NCBI GenBank assembly: GCA_018873245.2
Contig: JAEMBT020000006.1
Location: forward strand, 1,863,855 to 1,927,854
Direction: 5' to 3'
Length of the DNA: 64,000 bases
Source of the DNA: Archegozetes longisetosus
Lineage: Eukaryota > Arthropoda > Arachnida > Sarcoptiformes > Trhypochthoniidae
Made by a program: the position numbers and the translations under genes. Positions 1-10,599 of the stretch are shown here, piece by piece (within the stretch, counting starts at the first letter, position 1; each line of letters begins with the position of its first letter). A model generated the notes under the pieces. That model saw nothing but the letters and a program-made list of their open reading frames with translations, was not told where the DNA came from and made no database searches.

Positions 1-744
1 TCTAATGGTTTTTGTGTGCGGATTATCACTAGATGTGATCAATATCTTAGGCTCAGTTTCCCTCCTAAAATAAGATGACATTTCATCCAGAGATTCATCG
101 ATTTTCACCTCTTCATCCTCAGGATCAACCATTGTTTCATCAGGTTCTCGAGTCGACTCTATAGTTCGTGGAACTTGTTTTGGTGGAGCCTTTGATTCAA
201 TTACAGTTACAGATAAGTAATCGGCAAAGTCAAACCTTAATTATGACATAAGGTAAAAAAACAATAGTTACTTTATCACCCAATGCTTTGGCCATAGCTT
301 CTCTTTGACTTCTCCCCTCTTTCTTAGCCTATCAGTGATTCAAAACAACTTTTAAATCACAAATATCTCAAAAATAAGAAAATATAGATCAAATAATCAA
401 TTGAAAACAATCAAAACCTGCTTCTTTTCTTGTTTGACTTTCAGAAACAGTTCTCTTCGTCTCAACTTGTTCTTGATTTGAGACAATAAACTCTGTTCTG
501 GAAATAAGACTCCCTTTTTATCAGCTTTGACATCATTTCCATCATTACTAATGTCATTATCATCATTATTGTCATTAATATCGATATTATGATCATTAGA
601 ATCATTATCAGATTGTTCTTCATTTAATTGTTCGTCATTTGAGTCAATGTTTTGATCCACTTCTTCATTGTTTTCGTCATCAATTTCTTCTTCAGAGAAA
701 GAGATCTCGTCTTCACTCGATTCTTCTTTTCGTTTTCGTGCCAT
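1..744 (-). CDS. RPF1: Ribosome production factor 1 (Brix family), 5' part
   Basis: This is the amino-terminal half of RPF1, a nucleolar Brix-domain protein needed for 60S ribosomal subunit assembly. Three exons are visible: 744-418 (109 codons), 328-272 and 189 to the window edge, with GT-AG introns of 89 and 82 bp, all joined in phase 0. Exon 1 encodes a long acidic Asp/Asn/Glu stretch and ends in the basic segment around [19 protein letters not shown]. Exon 2 gives AMAKALGDK and exon 3 gives [11 protein letters not shown], then VDPEDEEV and [18 protein letters not shown], which follows the order known for animal RPF1 up to the start of the Brix domain. The start of exon 2 could instead be at 322. 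The rest of the Brix domain lies outside the window. Confidence 0.9.
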
Positions 745-1140
745 TTTGCTGATAATTAAATTAAAAATGAATAATAAACACTAATTTAAAAAAATAATAA
801 TAGTCAGTTTTCTTAATACTTTAAAAACAGCGAAACATGTGTGTTTGTAAGAGCAAGTTGTTGAGCGCATGCGTCAAAACAATGCTTACGCTAAGGCATG
901 ACTGAGAATATACTTTTGGTGATAAACAAATTGTGATTTTGCATTGGAGATTAGACTTAAGTTTGAAGAGAAAAACAAGTTTTTCATTAGATTCAAAACC
1001 CATGACAACAATCAGATATCAGGACTATTATTGATACAGAGTAAAGAATAAATTAATTGATACTTTCTCTCATAACATGATTTAATCTTTAGCTAAAAAC
1101 AAAAGTTTATTTGGTCAATAAACAGCTTAAGAATAAGAGA
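745..1140. promoter_or_regulatory. Divergent intergenic region between RPF1 and SUCLG2
   Basis: About 400 bp separate the start codons of two divergent housekeeping genes, so both promoters must lie here unless there are non-coding first exons. I see no clear TATA box in a convincing position. The assignment as a shared promoter rests on arrangement only. Confidence 0.45.
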
Positions 1141-2529
1141 ATGGCTCTGAAACAGTTGTCGACTATCCGTTCAATACTCCATCGATCACTTCCAGTCATC
1201 AGCAATTGTTCAAAACTGTCACAACAACAATATCTACAGAAGCGATATCTTAATTTACAGGAATACCAAAGTAAACAATTGATGCGAAACAATGGTGTAA
1301 AAGTTCAAAGATTTTGTGTTATTGAAAGTGTGGATGAGATTAGGTCAATTATCGGGGACCAAAGCGATAAATACCGCGAGTGTCCTTCAGCTGATTCAAT
1401 GCTGAAGACGAAAAGCGAACAGTTGTGCGATTCTTCTTTAGCTAATGTCAAGGAATATGTGATTAAGGCTCAGGTCTTGGCCGGGGGTCGAGGAAAAGGT
1501 CATTTCAAGAAGTCTTCGATGAAAGGAGGCGTTCAGTTGACTAAAGATAAGGCAAAAGTTGCCGAAATATGTGGCAAGATGTTAAACGATTGGTTGATTA
1601 CGGCTCAAACAACAGCTGAAGGAGTTTTAGTGCAAAAAGTGATGATAGCGGAAGCGCTCGATATTAAGAAAGAATTATATTTAGCTATTCTTCTGGATAG
1701 AGCTAGTAATGGACCAGTTATTGTTGCCTCACAAGAAGGAGGAATGGATATCGAACAAGTGGCTGAAAAGACACCAGAAGCTATCCATAAGTTTCCGGTT
1801 CCAATTGATGTGAACTCTGAGGGTTTAGATATAGAATTGGCAAAACAAGTGGCGAATAAGGGTTTAGGTCTGAGCGGAAATCTTTTAGAAGATGCGGCTA
1901 AAGAAATCGCTTCTCTATATAAAATGTTCATCAAGTTAGATGCGCTTCAAGTTGAGATCAATCCTTTTGGCATAACGACTGATGATTCTGTTGTATGTTT
2001 TGACGCTAAAATAAACTTCGATGAAAATGCAATATTCCGTCACTCGTGGATGGGAGAGATTGAGAAAGAGAACGCTAGTGAATCCGATCCAAGAGACCTA
2101 TTGGCGCGTGAATATAATCTTAATTTTGTTCCAATGGATGGTAATATTGCGTGTTTGGTCAATGGCGCGGGTCTTGCAATGGCCACTATGGATATTATCC
2201 ATCACTACGGTGGAAGTCCTGCCAATTTTCTCGATGTTGGCGGTTCTGTGAATCAGGCAGGAGTCGAGAATGCATTTCGTTTGATAACTCAAGACAGTAA
2301 GGTTCGGGCCATTTTAGTCAATATTTTTGGCGGTATTGTTAATTGTGAGACCATAGCCAGAGGTCTGATTTCAGCCCGAAATTTAGTTAAAGTTCCACTG
2401 ATTGTCAGACTCGAGGGCACTAATGCAGAAGTTGCCCGAATTTTGTTAAATGAAGTGCCGAATATTATACCCGCTGCAGATCTTGACGACGCCGCCCAAA
2501 AAGCAGTCAACTCTGTTTCCGTTTTATAA
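1141..2529 (+). CDS. SUCLG2: Succinate-CoA ligase [GDP-forming] beta subunit, mitochondrial
   Basis: Intronless gene of 462 aa. The beta subunit pairs with SUCLG1 in the mitochondrial matrix and makes GTP from succinyl-CoA in the citric acid cycle. The start is the ATG at 1141 (purine at -3, G at +4); the open frame upstream begins only with TTG. Residues 1-35 form a basic, Ser/Gln-rich mitochondrial presequence. The mature part starts at NLQEYQSKQLM (residue 38), followed by the ATP-grasp motif LAGGRGKG (113-120), CFDAKINFDENA, VNGAGLAMATMDII, NIFGGIVNC and RLEGTN. The sequence fits the GDP-specific paralogue (NLQEYQSK, GVKVQRF, VVCFDAKINFD, FGGIVNC) better than SUCLA2. Residues about 73-103 form an extra polar stretch not usual in the family. 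AATAAA follows shortly after the stop. Confidence 0.95.
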   Translation: MALKQLSTIRSILHRSLPVISNCSKLSQQQYLQKRYLNLQEYQSKQLMRNNGVKVQRFCVIESVDEIRSIIGDQSDKYRECPSADSMLKTKSEQLCDSSLANVKEYVIKAQVLAGGRGKGHFKKSSMKGGVQLTKDKAKVAEICGKMLNDWLITAQTTAEGVLVQKVMIAEALDIKKELYLAILLDRASNGPVIVASQEGGMDIEQVAEKTPEAIHKFPVPIDVNSEGLDIELAKQVANKGLGLSGNLLEDAAKEIASLYKMFIKLDALQVEINPFGITTDDSVVCFDAKINFDENAIFRHSWMGEIEKENASESDPRDLLAREYNLNFVPMDGNIACLVNGAGLAMATMDIIHHYGGSPANFLDVGGSVNQAGVENAFRLITQDSKVRAILVNIFGGIVNCETIARGLISARNLVKVPLIVRLEGTNAEVARILLNEVPNIIPAADLDDAAQKAVNSVSVL

Positions 2530-2947
2530 ATTGCAATAAAGCTATTGATTTTTACTATAGTTCAATTAATTTTTCGTATAAGAGCTATAAAATTGTTTTG
2601 TATTTAAGACTAATATTAGAAAGTAAATCAAATAAAACCATGACTTAAACTCGAGTTCATCGAGTATTTTGTTTTGATTTTAGATTTTATTAAAAACTGA
2701 GCATTTCTTTCACATAATAATATCGTACACAAGTTTCGTACAGAAATAATTAATAATCGATATACAAATACACAATTAGACACAGTTAAGACAATATAAA
2801 AATTATTCTTAAGAACTTTCAAACTTAGCTAAGAAATGATTAATTTGGGCTCTAAATTACAGTCACTGATTGAACCAAAATTCAAGAAAAGGGATAAAAT
2901 AGAAAAATTAATAAATAATTTTCTAAAAAATTAAAATATCTTTCCGA
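2530..2947. other. 3' regions of SUCLG2 and CDK2AP (convergent genes)
   Basis: AT-rich stretch between two convergent genes. It holds AATAAA signals just after the SUCLG2 stop and near 2630. Nothing coding is seen. Confidence 0.5.
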
Positions 2948-3426
2948 TTAATTCCTGGCATTATTTCGTTCGGTTTCCATAAGACATTCTCTCACAAGAA
3001 TTCTTGCGTGAATTATCCCTCTTTTAAGCCGTTCGGCTGAACTCTTCGAACCTGAATAAGTCGGACGAATGTCCTTACCTAAAGATCAAATCAAAAACAC
3101 ATTAAAAACGAATGAAACTAAACATCGATTGACTTCAGACCTAATTCTTCGATGACTTGTAAAAGTTGTGCGTATTTTGAGGTGGCATTGGCCGACTGTT
3201 GATTCGAAGAAGCAGCTAATGAAGACATTTGTGATGGTGTCAGAAGCGTTGGAACTCCTGATGTAAACGACGGCTGAACTGATGGCATACTCGATGTTAC
3301 CATTTGTTGAACCATTTGTTGTGCCGTCGAGGAAGACATCGATTGTATTGAAGATATTGGTGCCGATGACGTCAATACTAGTGGAGAATCACTTGATGCC
3401 GGCTTTTCTTCCATTACTAGGTCCAT
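2948..3426 (-). CDS. CDK2-associated protein (CDK2AP1/2, DOC-1 family)
   Basis: Two exons, 3426-3141 and 3078-2948, separated by a 62-bp GT-AG intron in phase 1; product 138 aa. The family is a small nuclear subunit of the NuRD chromatin-remodelling complex and was first described as a CDK2 inhibitor. The N-terminal 75 residues are Ser/Gln/Met-rich and not conserved. The C-terminal 60 residues are the family signature: [14 protein letters not shown] is followed, across the intron, by [20 protein letters not shown] and [18 protein letters not shown], ending at a stop. The intron falls inside the conserved Gly codon of EELG. Invertebrates usually have a single gene, so I do not choose between the CDK2AP1 and CDK2AP2 names. 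Confidence 0.93.
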
Positions 3427-4686
3427 ATTTTTTTAATTGTGTTTGTTTTAATTGTTTTTGTGTTTCAAAAAATATATATTACTTTTAAATAGAGTATTAG
3501 TTGTTTTGAACTCAAGCTGAGAAAACACTAGAAGCGTGGAAAATACTTTGGAAGATAAACAAAAATTCACTGTATCTTAAACTAAGCTCTACTGAAGGCA
3601 CACAAAATACACTAGAAATGAACTTATTTTCTCAGAATTACTCAAAACTTTTCCCAACTTTAGCCAAACTTTACCCGGACTATTTAGCTAATGATTAAAC
3701 AAATGTTTATAAAGAACTTCTCTCTGATTTAATAATAAAATTTGAGTTAACCAATTTTTTGAACAAAATATGATCCCAAGAGAAAAACAAAATTGAGTTT
3801 AAAAAACGCGAATCGATTGATAAAAATGAATTTTAAATGCTTTAGGAACTGAAATGTAATTAAAGTTAACAAAAAGACTACCAAATATGAGTGCAACTGA
3901 AGGCTGTCCTCGTCTTAAGGGGAGCGGAGCTAAACAGTGATCGACAAGTGAGTTTAGTTTTGCTGACACCCAATACACTAGAACCCGCATCACTTTTCCC
4001 TTTTTAGGGTTAAGCTTTGGTGCAATTTTTGAAAGGCTCTCTGGGCCTTATATGAAAGAGATCGAAGCAATTATGATAATATCTTACATACAATAAGTGT
4101 GCTTGAGCAAGAGATAGACCTGCCACCCTATGTCTAAGGGATGAGTTAAGAGCAAGGGACCAATAGCTATGCCGAGCAAACAGTTTATTGAGCGAGGCAT
4201 ATATGAATAAAACACAGTTAAATATTTATTAACAAATACCGTATAACAGGTAAACTTTAAAAGCTTAATTATAATCAACATTAAGCATTAAGCATTTTAA
4301 ATGGTTTTATCTAAAGTTAAACAATTAGTGAGAAAGCTTTTCAATCTTTTTTAAACTATTGAAGTATTTTCATTTTTCTATTCAGAATTTTCACATGAAA
4401 ATGTATTAATTTTACTAAATGTGTTGCCGGCAGTGTTGAAACTTTTCCAAATTTACCGATTATTTGAAATACTTGCGTATTAGTAACTGAATTGAGTACC
4501 ATTTGGCGTCGCTCATAAATGTGATGCTAGCCACATGTGCAGTATACTATTATACTTGGATTCAAGCCTTATCATTGAATCCGTTATTAGATTCATTGAC
4601 TTTATCGAAATTGCACTATTTCAATGCAACTTTTTTTTACAGAGGGCTCACGTGCATCTCATCTCTTTGTCCCACCTTTCCTATGA
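3427..4686. other. Intergenic region, no gene seen
   Basis: AT-rich sequence between the divergent CDK2AP and lifeguard-like genes. Short open frames are present on both strands, but none has recognisable domains or splice partners. It must contain the promoters of both genes. Confidence 0.5.
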
Positions 4687-6209
4687 ATGATGGCAAGTGT
4701 TGAACCATTACTCAAAAAACTTAAGAAATCTAAGAAGATTAAACCTAGGTTTGAATCATTAGATGGTTCAGACAATGAGAACATTAATACGGAATCAAAT
4801 GAAGAAATCGAACCATTAATTAGTGCAAATGAGTTCTCGCCGAGCACTAATCAAAATGGTATTCAATGCTTCATTCATTAAACTATCATTTCACTTGAAT
4901 TGACTGTATTAAATTCTATCTAATTGCATATCTTGTTTATCAGTAGATTTGAAATTTTATTATTGTTTTCAAAATGTACTTCGTTTGACCTGATTCTTAA
5001 AAGAGTTAGTTTTTGGAAAGTTTGTAAAGTCGAGCTTCAAATATAAAAAATTGCGTTATCTTTTAGTCTAGTCTAGTCTTTTAGTTTAGTATACTTACAC
5101 GTTATTTAAGTAATTAGTTGACAAGTTTAGCACCTGTTATTAAAATATGTGAATCAAATGCACTGATAAACTAGTCTTTAACTTATGTTTGATTTTTTAT
5201 AATAAAACTTTCTAAAATTAAATATACTTAAAGAAAGCGTTGAGTCAAGCCAAGTCATTTTGCCGAATAGCAGTCCTTCTGCACCACCGGAAGAACAATA
5301 CAAGCCAACAGGCCTTCAGAATGACAAAATAAGATCAAAGTTTGTTCAAAAAGTATATGGAGTTTTACTTGTGCAGCAGTCCATATTTTGTGCTCTCATT
5401 GCATTATTCGTTTACATGTAAGTCTTCAGATTCAGTTAATTGTTTGCATAAAGTTTTAAACACTTTTATAAACTTAAATTTAGACCGCATTTGAGAAAAA
5501 TAGTCCGTAAATGGGTTTTTGATCCGCTATTCTATTATTCATTAATCGGGTAAAAGAAAATTTCAAACCGACTACTATATATGAAACAAATACTAATTTT
5601 TAACAATTGACTCTTCAAAGTGTTCCTTTATGCGTATTCTTTGGTTTATTAATCATATCTACGTCACTAAGAAAGAAGTTTGCATTTCTTACAATGATTT
5701 TGATTGTTAGTTGAAAACTAATTAATAATTTTCTTATTTCTAATCCTAGAATCATTTCTCATTAACAGACAATATCATTAAGTCTTCTAGTAAGTTATGC
5801 CATAACTGTAAAGACCGCAAATGCGTTTGTGTATTCAATAGGATCAAGTGATCTCTGTTGTTTAGGAGTCATGTTGGGCTCTAAGAAATTAGATTTCACC
5901 AAATGGCGGTACATCTCATTAATTCCGTTAACTATGATTGGATCGAGCGCTTTGGCGCCAACGATACTTAAAACATCTTTAAATAACACGATCTGGCCCT
6001 CAATTTTGATGACATCACTTATGACTTATTTGGGAGCAAATACAAGACCCGTCATTAAATACAACGACTTAGAGATAGAGCCAAACGAATACGTTTTCGC
6101 CGCGACCCAACTCTATTTAAATCCCGAACAGCCTATTAAACATTATTTGAAGACATGGATTTGCGGTCGAGACCAGAGAAGAGATACAAGTAGCTACGCA
6201 ACAATCTAA
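4687..6209 (+). CDS. Lifeguard/TMBIM (Bax inhibitor-1) family membrane protein, divergent
   Basis: Five exons join in phase: 4687-4858, 5234-5417, 5484-5549, 5621-5705 and 5769-6209, giving about 315 aa. The family consists of multi-pass ER/Golgi membrane proteins that affect calcium leak and apoptosis. Exon 1 is a charged Lys- then Glu/Ser-rich cytosolic N-terminus. Exon 2 carries SAPPEEQYKPTG and KIRSKFVQKVYGVLLVQQS, the usual lead-in to the first membrane helix. Exons 3-5 encode further hydrophobic segments, and the C-terminal segment EPNEYVFAATQLYLNPEQP matches the family's conserved EEY-FAA-LYLD region. The match is diverged and the tail after it is shortened relative to typical members. 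The first two codons are both ATG, so the start could be 4690. The exact subfamily is not resolved. Confidence 0.78.
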
Positions 6210-6639
6210 AGCACTTAAAAAGTTGATCAAAAATTAAAATTTAAGTCTAACAGACTATAAATATAATCAAAAGAAAACGTTTTTTATTAATTTTTTAAGC
6301 CTAAACTTTATTTGGTTATCAAATATTCTCAATATTAGAAATATTTTGTATTTTTTATGGGGAAGACTTTATATAATGTTAAAGAAAACTTGAAATCATT
6401 TCCTAGAACTGTTGTATTTAAGAAAGAAATAAATCTTTCGTAAAGTTTTTCAATCTATGACTTATTTGCCCTTAATTTCAAAACACTGCGATTGACACTA
6501 CGAGTAAACAAAAGGACACTAAATGTTGAGTCGAATTGATGAACTTTTAGCTTATGAGATGTTATCTGATTGAAATCAAGTATTAAATATGTTAAAGATT
6601 GGAGTTGAAAATTTAAAATGAACTTTCACGGTGTTTAAA
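6210..6639. other. Intergenic region between lifeguard-like and SH2 genes
   Basis: AT-rich spacer. A six-codon upstream ORF (ATG at 6618) ends directly before the SH2 gene start codon. Nothing else is seen. Confidence 0.4.
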
Positions 6640-7267
6640 ATGGGCTCTGTTTGGTCTTGCCTTAAAACATTATTTCAAACCAATGAAAGTAATGTTGTTT
6701 TAGTTATTGATTCGATTTCTATAGAAAACTAATAGTTTTTCTCTTAAAGACTTTGAAAACTACCCGAAAATCAATGCTTTTGGGAGTGAAATTTCATCAA
6801 TTTCTATCATTGAAACCGATACTCAATTAATAGACAACGACTTTCTGGTTATCGAAATGGACAACGAAATCAATTTAAGCGAGATCAAAGAACTAAACGC
6901 TTCAGACGAGAATGACACTCAGAAAAGTTGTGATTCATGTGATTCGATGTATCCACAAGAAGACGAGAGTACATGGTTTTTACCACATTGTAGCCGAGAA
7001 AATGCCGAAAGACTATTGAAGGGACGCTCAAACGGAACTTTCCTGGTTAGAGGTAGCACCAAACTAAGCGGAAAATACGTCTTAAGTATTGTTATTGAGG
7101 GCCATATCAAACATATTGTTATCGATAAGAATAAAGATGGATATAGTCTTCATGGCAATGAACGACACCCAACTTTAATGAGTTTAGTCCTTTATTACAC
7201 ACAATTCGAAGATAGGAAATCAATGTACAATTCGTGCACAAGTTTAAACTATCCCGTATTTCATTAA
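6640..7267 (+). CDS. Small single-SH2 protein, PI3K p85 C-terminal-SH2-like
   Basis: Two exons, 6640-6688 and 6750-7267, joined in phase 1 by a 61-bp intron, give 188 aa. Residues about 90-188 form an SH2 domain: it begins STWFLPHCSRENAERLLKG, has the phosphotyrosine-binding FLVRGS (Arg about 117), the strand YVLSIVIEGHIKHIVIDK, and ends in YPVF. The overall pattern is closest to the C-terminal SH2 of PI3-kinase regulatory subunits, but there is no second SH2, inter-SH2 coiled coil, SH3 or RhoGAP part, and the protein stops right after the domain. The N-terminus MGSVWSC fits an N-myristoylation signal (Gly2, Ser6) with a neighbouring Cys7 that could be palmitoylated. It may be a membrane-anchored adaptor; the PI3K link and lipidation are inference. 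Confidence 0.82.
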
Positions 7268-7419
7268 CTTATTTATTTATTAAATTATAATTATTTTACT
7301 TTTACAAAATTTAATACAAATAATCTAACGATTTTTAAATCTAGAAAATTAATCGATTATTAGAATAAAGTTTATTATTCATTAATTGAATTGATTTTTA
7401 TTCAGTTTTCGATAGAAAG

Positions 7420-8179
7420 TTAGTTAACCATAACATCATTATTTACCACTAATCCCTGTCTTTCATTTTCAAGCATTTTCTGTCGACGTCTTCTAACATA
7501 AAGGAAAATTGCACCAACAATAAGAGTAACTCCGAGAAGAGTTCCCAAAACTATCAGAACAATAACTCCTGCACTAAGGCCACCTGAACTGGGCGATGGA
7601 GTGGTTGATGGATTTACTGTTGTTACAACAGTAGTTGAATTACTGCTTGGTGTGGTAGAAGTCGTATTACCAGAAGTCGTATTACTAGAAGTTGTAGTTT
7701 CGGTTATGTTTCCTGTACTGTTAGAAGTTGTAGTGATTGTTGGCTCAGTTGTACTAATATTGACCGGTATTGTTATAGTATGGAATCGATTGGTTGTTGA
7801 TTGTGGCGGTAATGTTATGACTGTTGGACCACGAGTTGGTCGCGTTGTTCTTACTCGCGTTGTTGCACTGCCTGAAGTTGCAACCGATTCAGGAGTAGGT
7901 GCTGTTGGACTAGTTGATCTGAAGTTGGCCGTTGATGAACTACCTTGATTTGAAATCGAGATAATAATTGTAGAATAGTTTTGAATAAATTTTGTAGACT
8001 TTTTGAGAATACCTGTTTCTAAACAAAAGCTTAGGTAAATTAGTTAATGGTTTACAAGCGTGAAAACTTTCAAAAGTTTATTAATGGATATTCTTACTTT
8101 TTGTGGTTCCATCACAATAGGTATGATCGAGAAGAAACAGTACTAAGAATAGGAAAACTGCAAAGTTTTTAGCCATCAT
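7420..8179 (-). CDS. Mucin-like single-pass membrane protein (paralogue of the CUB/LDLa genes)
   Basis: Two exons, 8179-8098 (82 nt) and 8012-7420, joined in phase 1 by an 85-bp intron; 224 aa. Exon 1 encodes a signal peptide (MMAKNFAVFLFLVLFLLDHTYC). Exon 2 starts with about 25 residues of no recognised domain, then a long Thr/Ser/Pro-rich stalk likely to be O-glycosylated, then a membrane helix (AGVIVLIVLGTLLGVTLIV) and a basic cytosolic tail starting YVRRRRQKM. It has no CUB or LDLa domain. The 82-nt phase-1 first exon, the Ser/Thr stalk and the Gly-rich lead into the membrane helix match the two CUB/LDLa genes downstream, so it is probably a reduced member of that family. Function unknown; a surface or cuticle-associated role is possible. 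Confidence 0.78.
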
Positions 8180-8956
8180 TTTACTAGTATTTACTAGCAT
8201 TTGCAGCTATTGTCAACCGAGCGATACGACTCTCTGTTAGGATTTGATGTTAATTTAAATACTCCCATATAATTACCACTACTGAACATAAATGGAATTT
8301 TGAATTACGTTCTATTAAAACTATTTCGTTTGTCTCAATAAAATTGATCAGTTCTTTTCTAATCTATTATTAGATATCTATGAATGTTATCGAATGAATG
8401 TGTGCTCACTCTTATCAAAATGAAATAATAGAATAGTATTGCGAGTTGAAAGACATAACTGTTTACAGTGGTCTTCAACTTGAATTCTAGCTGTTTTGTA
8501 CACATAAATTATAACCAGACTTCAATTCATCAGTTTATCATTCGTTTATCAAATATTTTTTTATGTAAACTCCTCTCAGTTTTAAAGTTTGGCGCATCCA
8601 ATATTTAGTTTGTCATAAGTATTAATTTTAAAGAACTTTATTTTCATTTCAACACTTTTGAAAATAATAAATCAATTGATATTTGGTGAAAGTATTTTAA
8701 AAGTTAGTCAACTTTATTTGAAACTCAAGTACAGATTTATCTAAAATCAAAATAATAAGAAAACTAATCAAAACTAAATCAAAACTGTTTGAAATATAAA
8801 ATTTTTTAAAGAAAAATAAGACAATTTCTGTACATTATTTGGCATCACTTGATATGAATAAAATATTTACAGAAAAATAGTTGAAGATTTGAACAAACTT
8901 CAAACTAAATTAACAATTATCACAAAAATTGCTAAGTTAGGTGAAAATGCGAAACT
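8180..8956. other. Intergenic region, no gene seen
   Basis: AT-rich sequence upstream of the mucin-like gene and downstream of seipin, both on the minus strand. No ORF or RNA structure stands out. Confidence 0.45.
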
Positions 8957-10033
8957 TTATCCGACAGAAGAATCCGGAACTGGATTCGAATCTTCATTAT
9001 GAATATCAATGTTATCGATTTGATGTATAACTAAAGTACTGCTTTCATCACTTTCACTTTCACTTTGATCCTGAACATCGCCATTAAGACCAGAATCACA
9101 AATGTTAGTCGAACCATCAATATGCTCATCAAAATCATCACTTTTATTATCGCTTTGACCATCGTTTTCATCATCTACAACATCATTCTTAGAGTTCTTC
9201 GCACGAGAAACCAAAATCAAAAAGTATATAAAGAAAGCAATGGTTGAGATCCCGACCGAAGCACTCGTTATCGGCCAGTAATACATATAGTATCGAAGTC
9301 CAGTCAAATGAGCGCTAATTCTCAATATAGTTGGTGGAGAGATTTGTATATTTCTGGCCTCGATTTCAATCCTGGCATGAGTTACGGATCCTACATTTAA
9401 ATAACTTCCTTCAACAAAATCTTCAATAAGAGTAACACTAGTTGTTTGAAATTCGTCCATAACCCCGATCACTAGTAGGGGCCAATAAAATAAAGTATTA
9501 ATAATACGAGTTAACCAACTTTTAAAGCGTATTATCGAAGGCTTCGCGACATTCATAACAACACGATTGTTTTCATCGAATAACTTAATTCGAATCATAA
9601 ACATTCCCTGATTCCAATTGACATCAGATTCTGGTAAACGCAAATCAATGGCAAAGACATACATCTGTCCCCTCGAAAACTCAACACTTTTTGAGCTCTT
9701 CTGAAATGGTATTTGCGCGAAAGGGATCTCACACTTGGTCTTGAATTCTGGATAACATGTCGAGTCGTATTGAAGATGAACTTCCTTTGATATCGAGACT
9801 AATGGTATGTAAATGTAGTAAAACATGGAATAGATGAAAGCAGAGCTCCAGAGGATGGTAGCCGATGTCAACCATAGTTGGATTGATGTTTTGATTATCT
9901 TGAAGATTAACGATAAGATTGAATTTGTTCTCAAGTATTCCACCAGAAGAACAATTCCTCGAAAACCACTCAAAAGTGAAGACTCGGCAAAAGATAACTC
10001 ACTTTCGGTGTTCTTTCCGTTGGTTGTTGACAT
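8957..10033 (-). CDS. BSCL2: Seipin
   Basis: Intronless, 358 aa. Seipin forms oligomeric rings in the ER membrane at sites where lipid droplets form. Residues about 50-82 make the first membrane helix, ending in FYYIYIPLVSISKEVHLQYD, a hallmark of the animal family. The lumenal beta-sandwich follows (about 83-255), with DLRLPESDVNWNQGMFMIRI, the FKSWLTRIINTLFYWPLLVIG segment and AHLTGLRYYMYYWP just before the second membrane helix (about 260-285, ITSASVGISTIAFFIYFLIL). The cytosolic tail (290-358) is acidic and Ser/Asp-rich. Length and domain order are normal for invertebrate seipins. Confidence 0.95.
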   Translation of the reverse strand: MSTTNGKNTESELSFAESSLLSGFRGIVLLVEYLRTNSILSLIFKIIKTSIQLWLTSATILWSSAFIYSMFYYIYIPLVSISKEVHLQYDSTCYPEFKTKCEIPFAQIPFQKSSKSVEFSRGQMYVFAIDLRLPESDVNWNQGMFMIRIKLFDENNRVVMNVAKPSIIRFKSWLTRIINTLFYWPLLVIGVMDEFQTTSVTLIEDFVEGSYLNVGSVTHARIEIEARNIQISPPTILRISAHLTGLRYYMYYWPITSASVGISTIAFFIYFLILVSRAKNSKNDVVDDENDGQSDNKSDDFDEHIDGSTNICDSGLNGDVQDQSESESDESSTLVIHQIDNIDIHNEDSNPVPDSSVG

Positions 10034-10599
10034 CTTTTAGTGTTTTTTGACGTATCGATGCTTTTGATAATTATTATCGGTGGTTTTTAATAATTGGTTT
10101 GGATCTATCTTCAACAAATTATTATTGTTTTAATGGTTAGAAAACAATTGTTAAGTCATTTCAATTGATGTTTAAATCGTATTATTGTTTGTTTACATTT
10201 TGTTTGAGGAAAACACTTAAAAGTAAACAATCACTGGCTATTGGCTAACATTTATGAAAAGTACTATAAACAACGTTACACAAAAGAAGACCAGTTTATA
10301 TCTAGTCATCATAAGTATAACATGAAAGGGAATCAGAGCTTTCAAAGCACACAAATATCAGTCATTTATATAAACCAATCATAGCCTGGAGATTGATTGG
10401 ACCCAAGATTTATCAAATTTAAGTAAATTTAAGTACAGTTGGATCAAAGGTACTTTTATTTGTTATGCAGACAATAGGGGTAGGGATGGACACAAAAGAG
10501 TGCTTTGAGCAGCACGTTTTTTATGTTTGACATTTAACACGTGCCTTATTTTTCCTTTTTGAAAAATTTTAAAAGTATTTTTGTTCAGCTTTCAAAGTT
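10034..10599. other. Intergenic region between divergent seipin and zinc-finger genes
   Basis: AT-rich spacer with no recognised feature; it presumably contains the seipin promoter. Confidence 0.4.

Noticed and set aside
7601-7948. Long + strand ORF rich in Val
   Set aside because: It is the reverse shadow of the Thr/Ser-rich stalk of the mucin-like gene on the minus strand; it lacks domains and splice partners.
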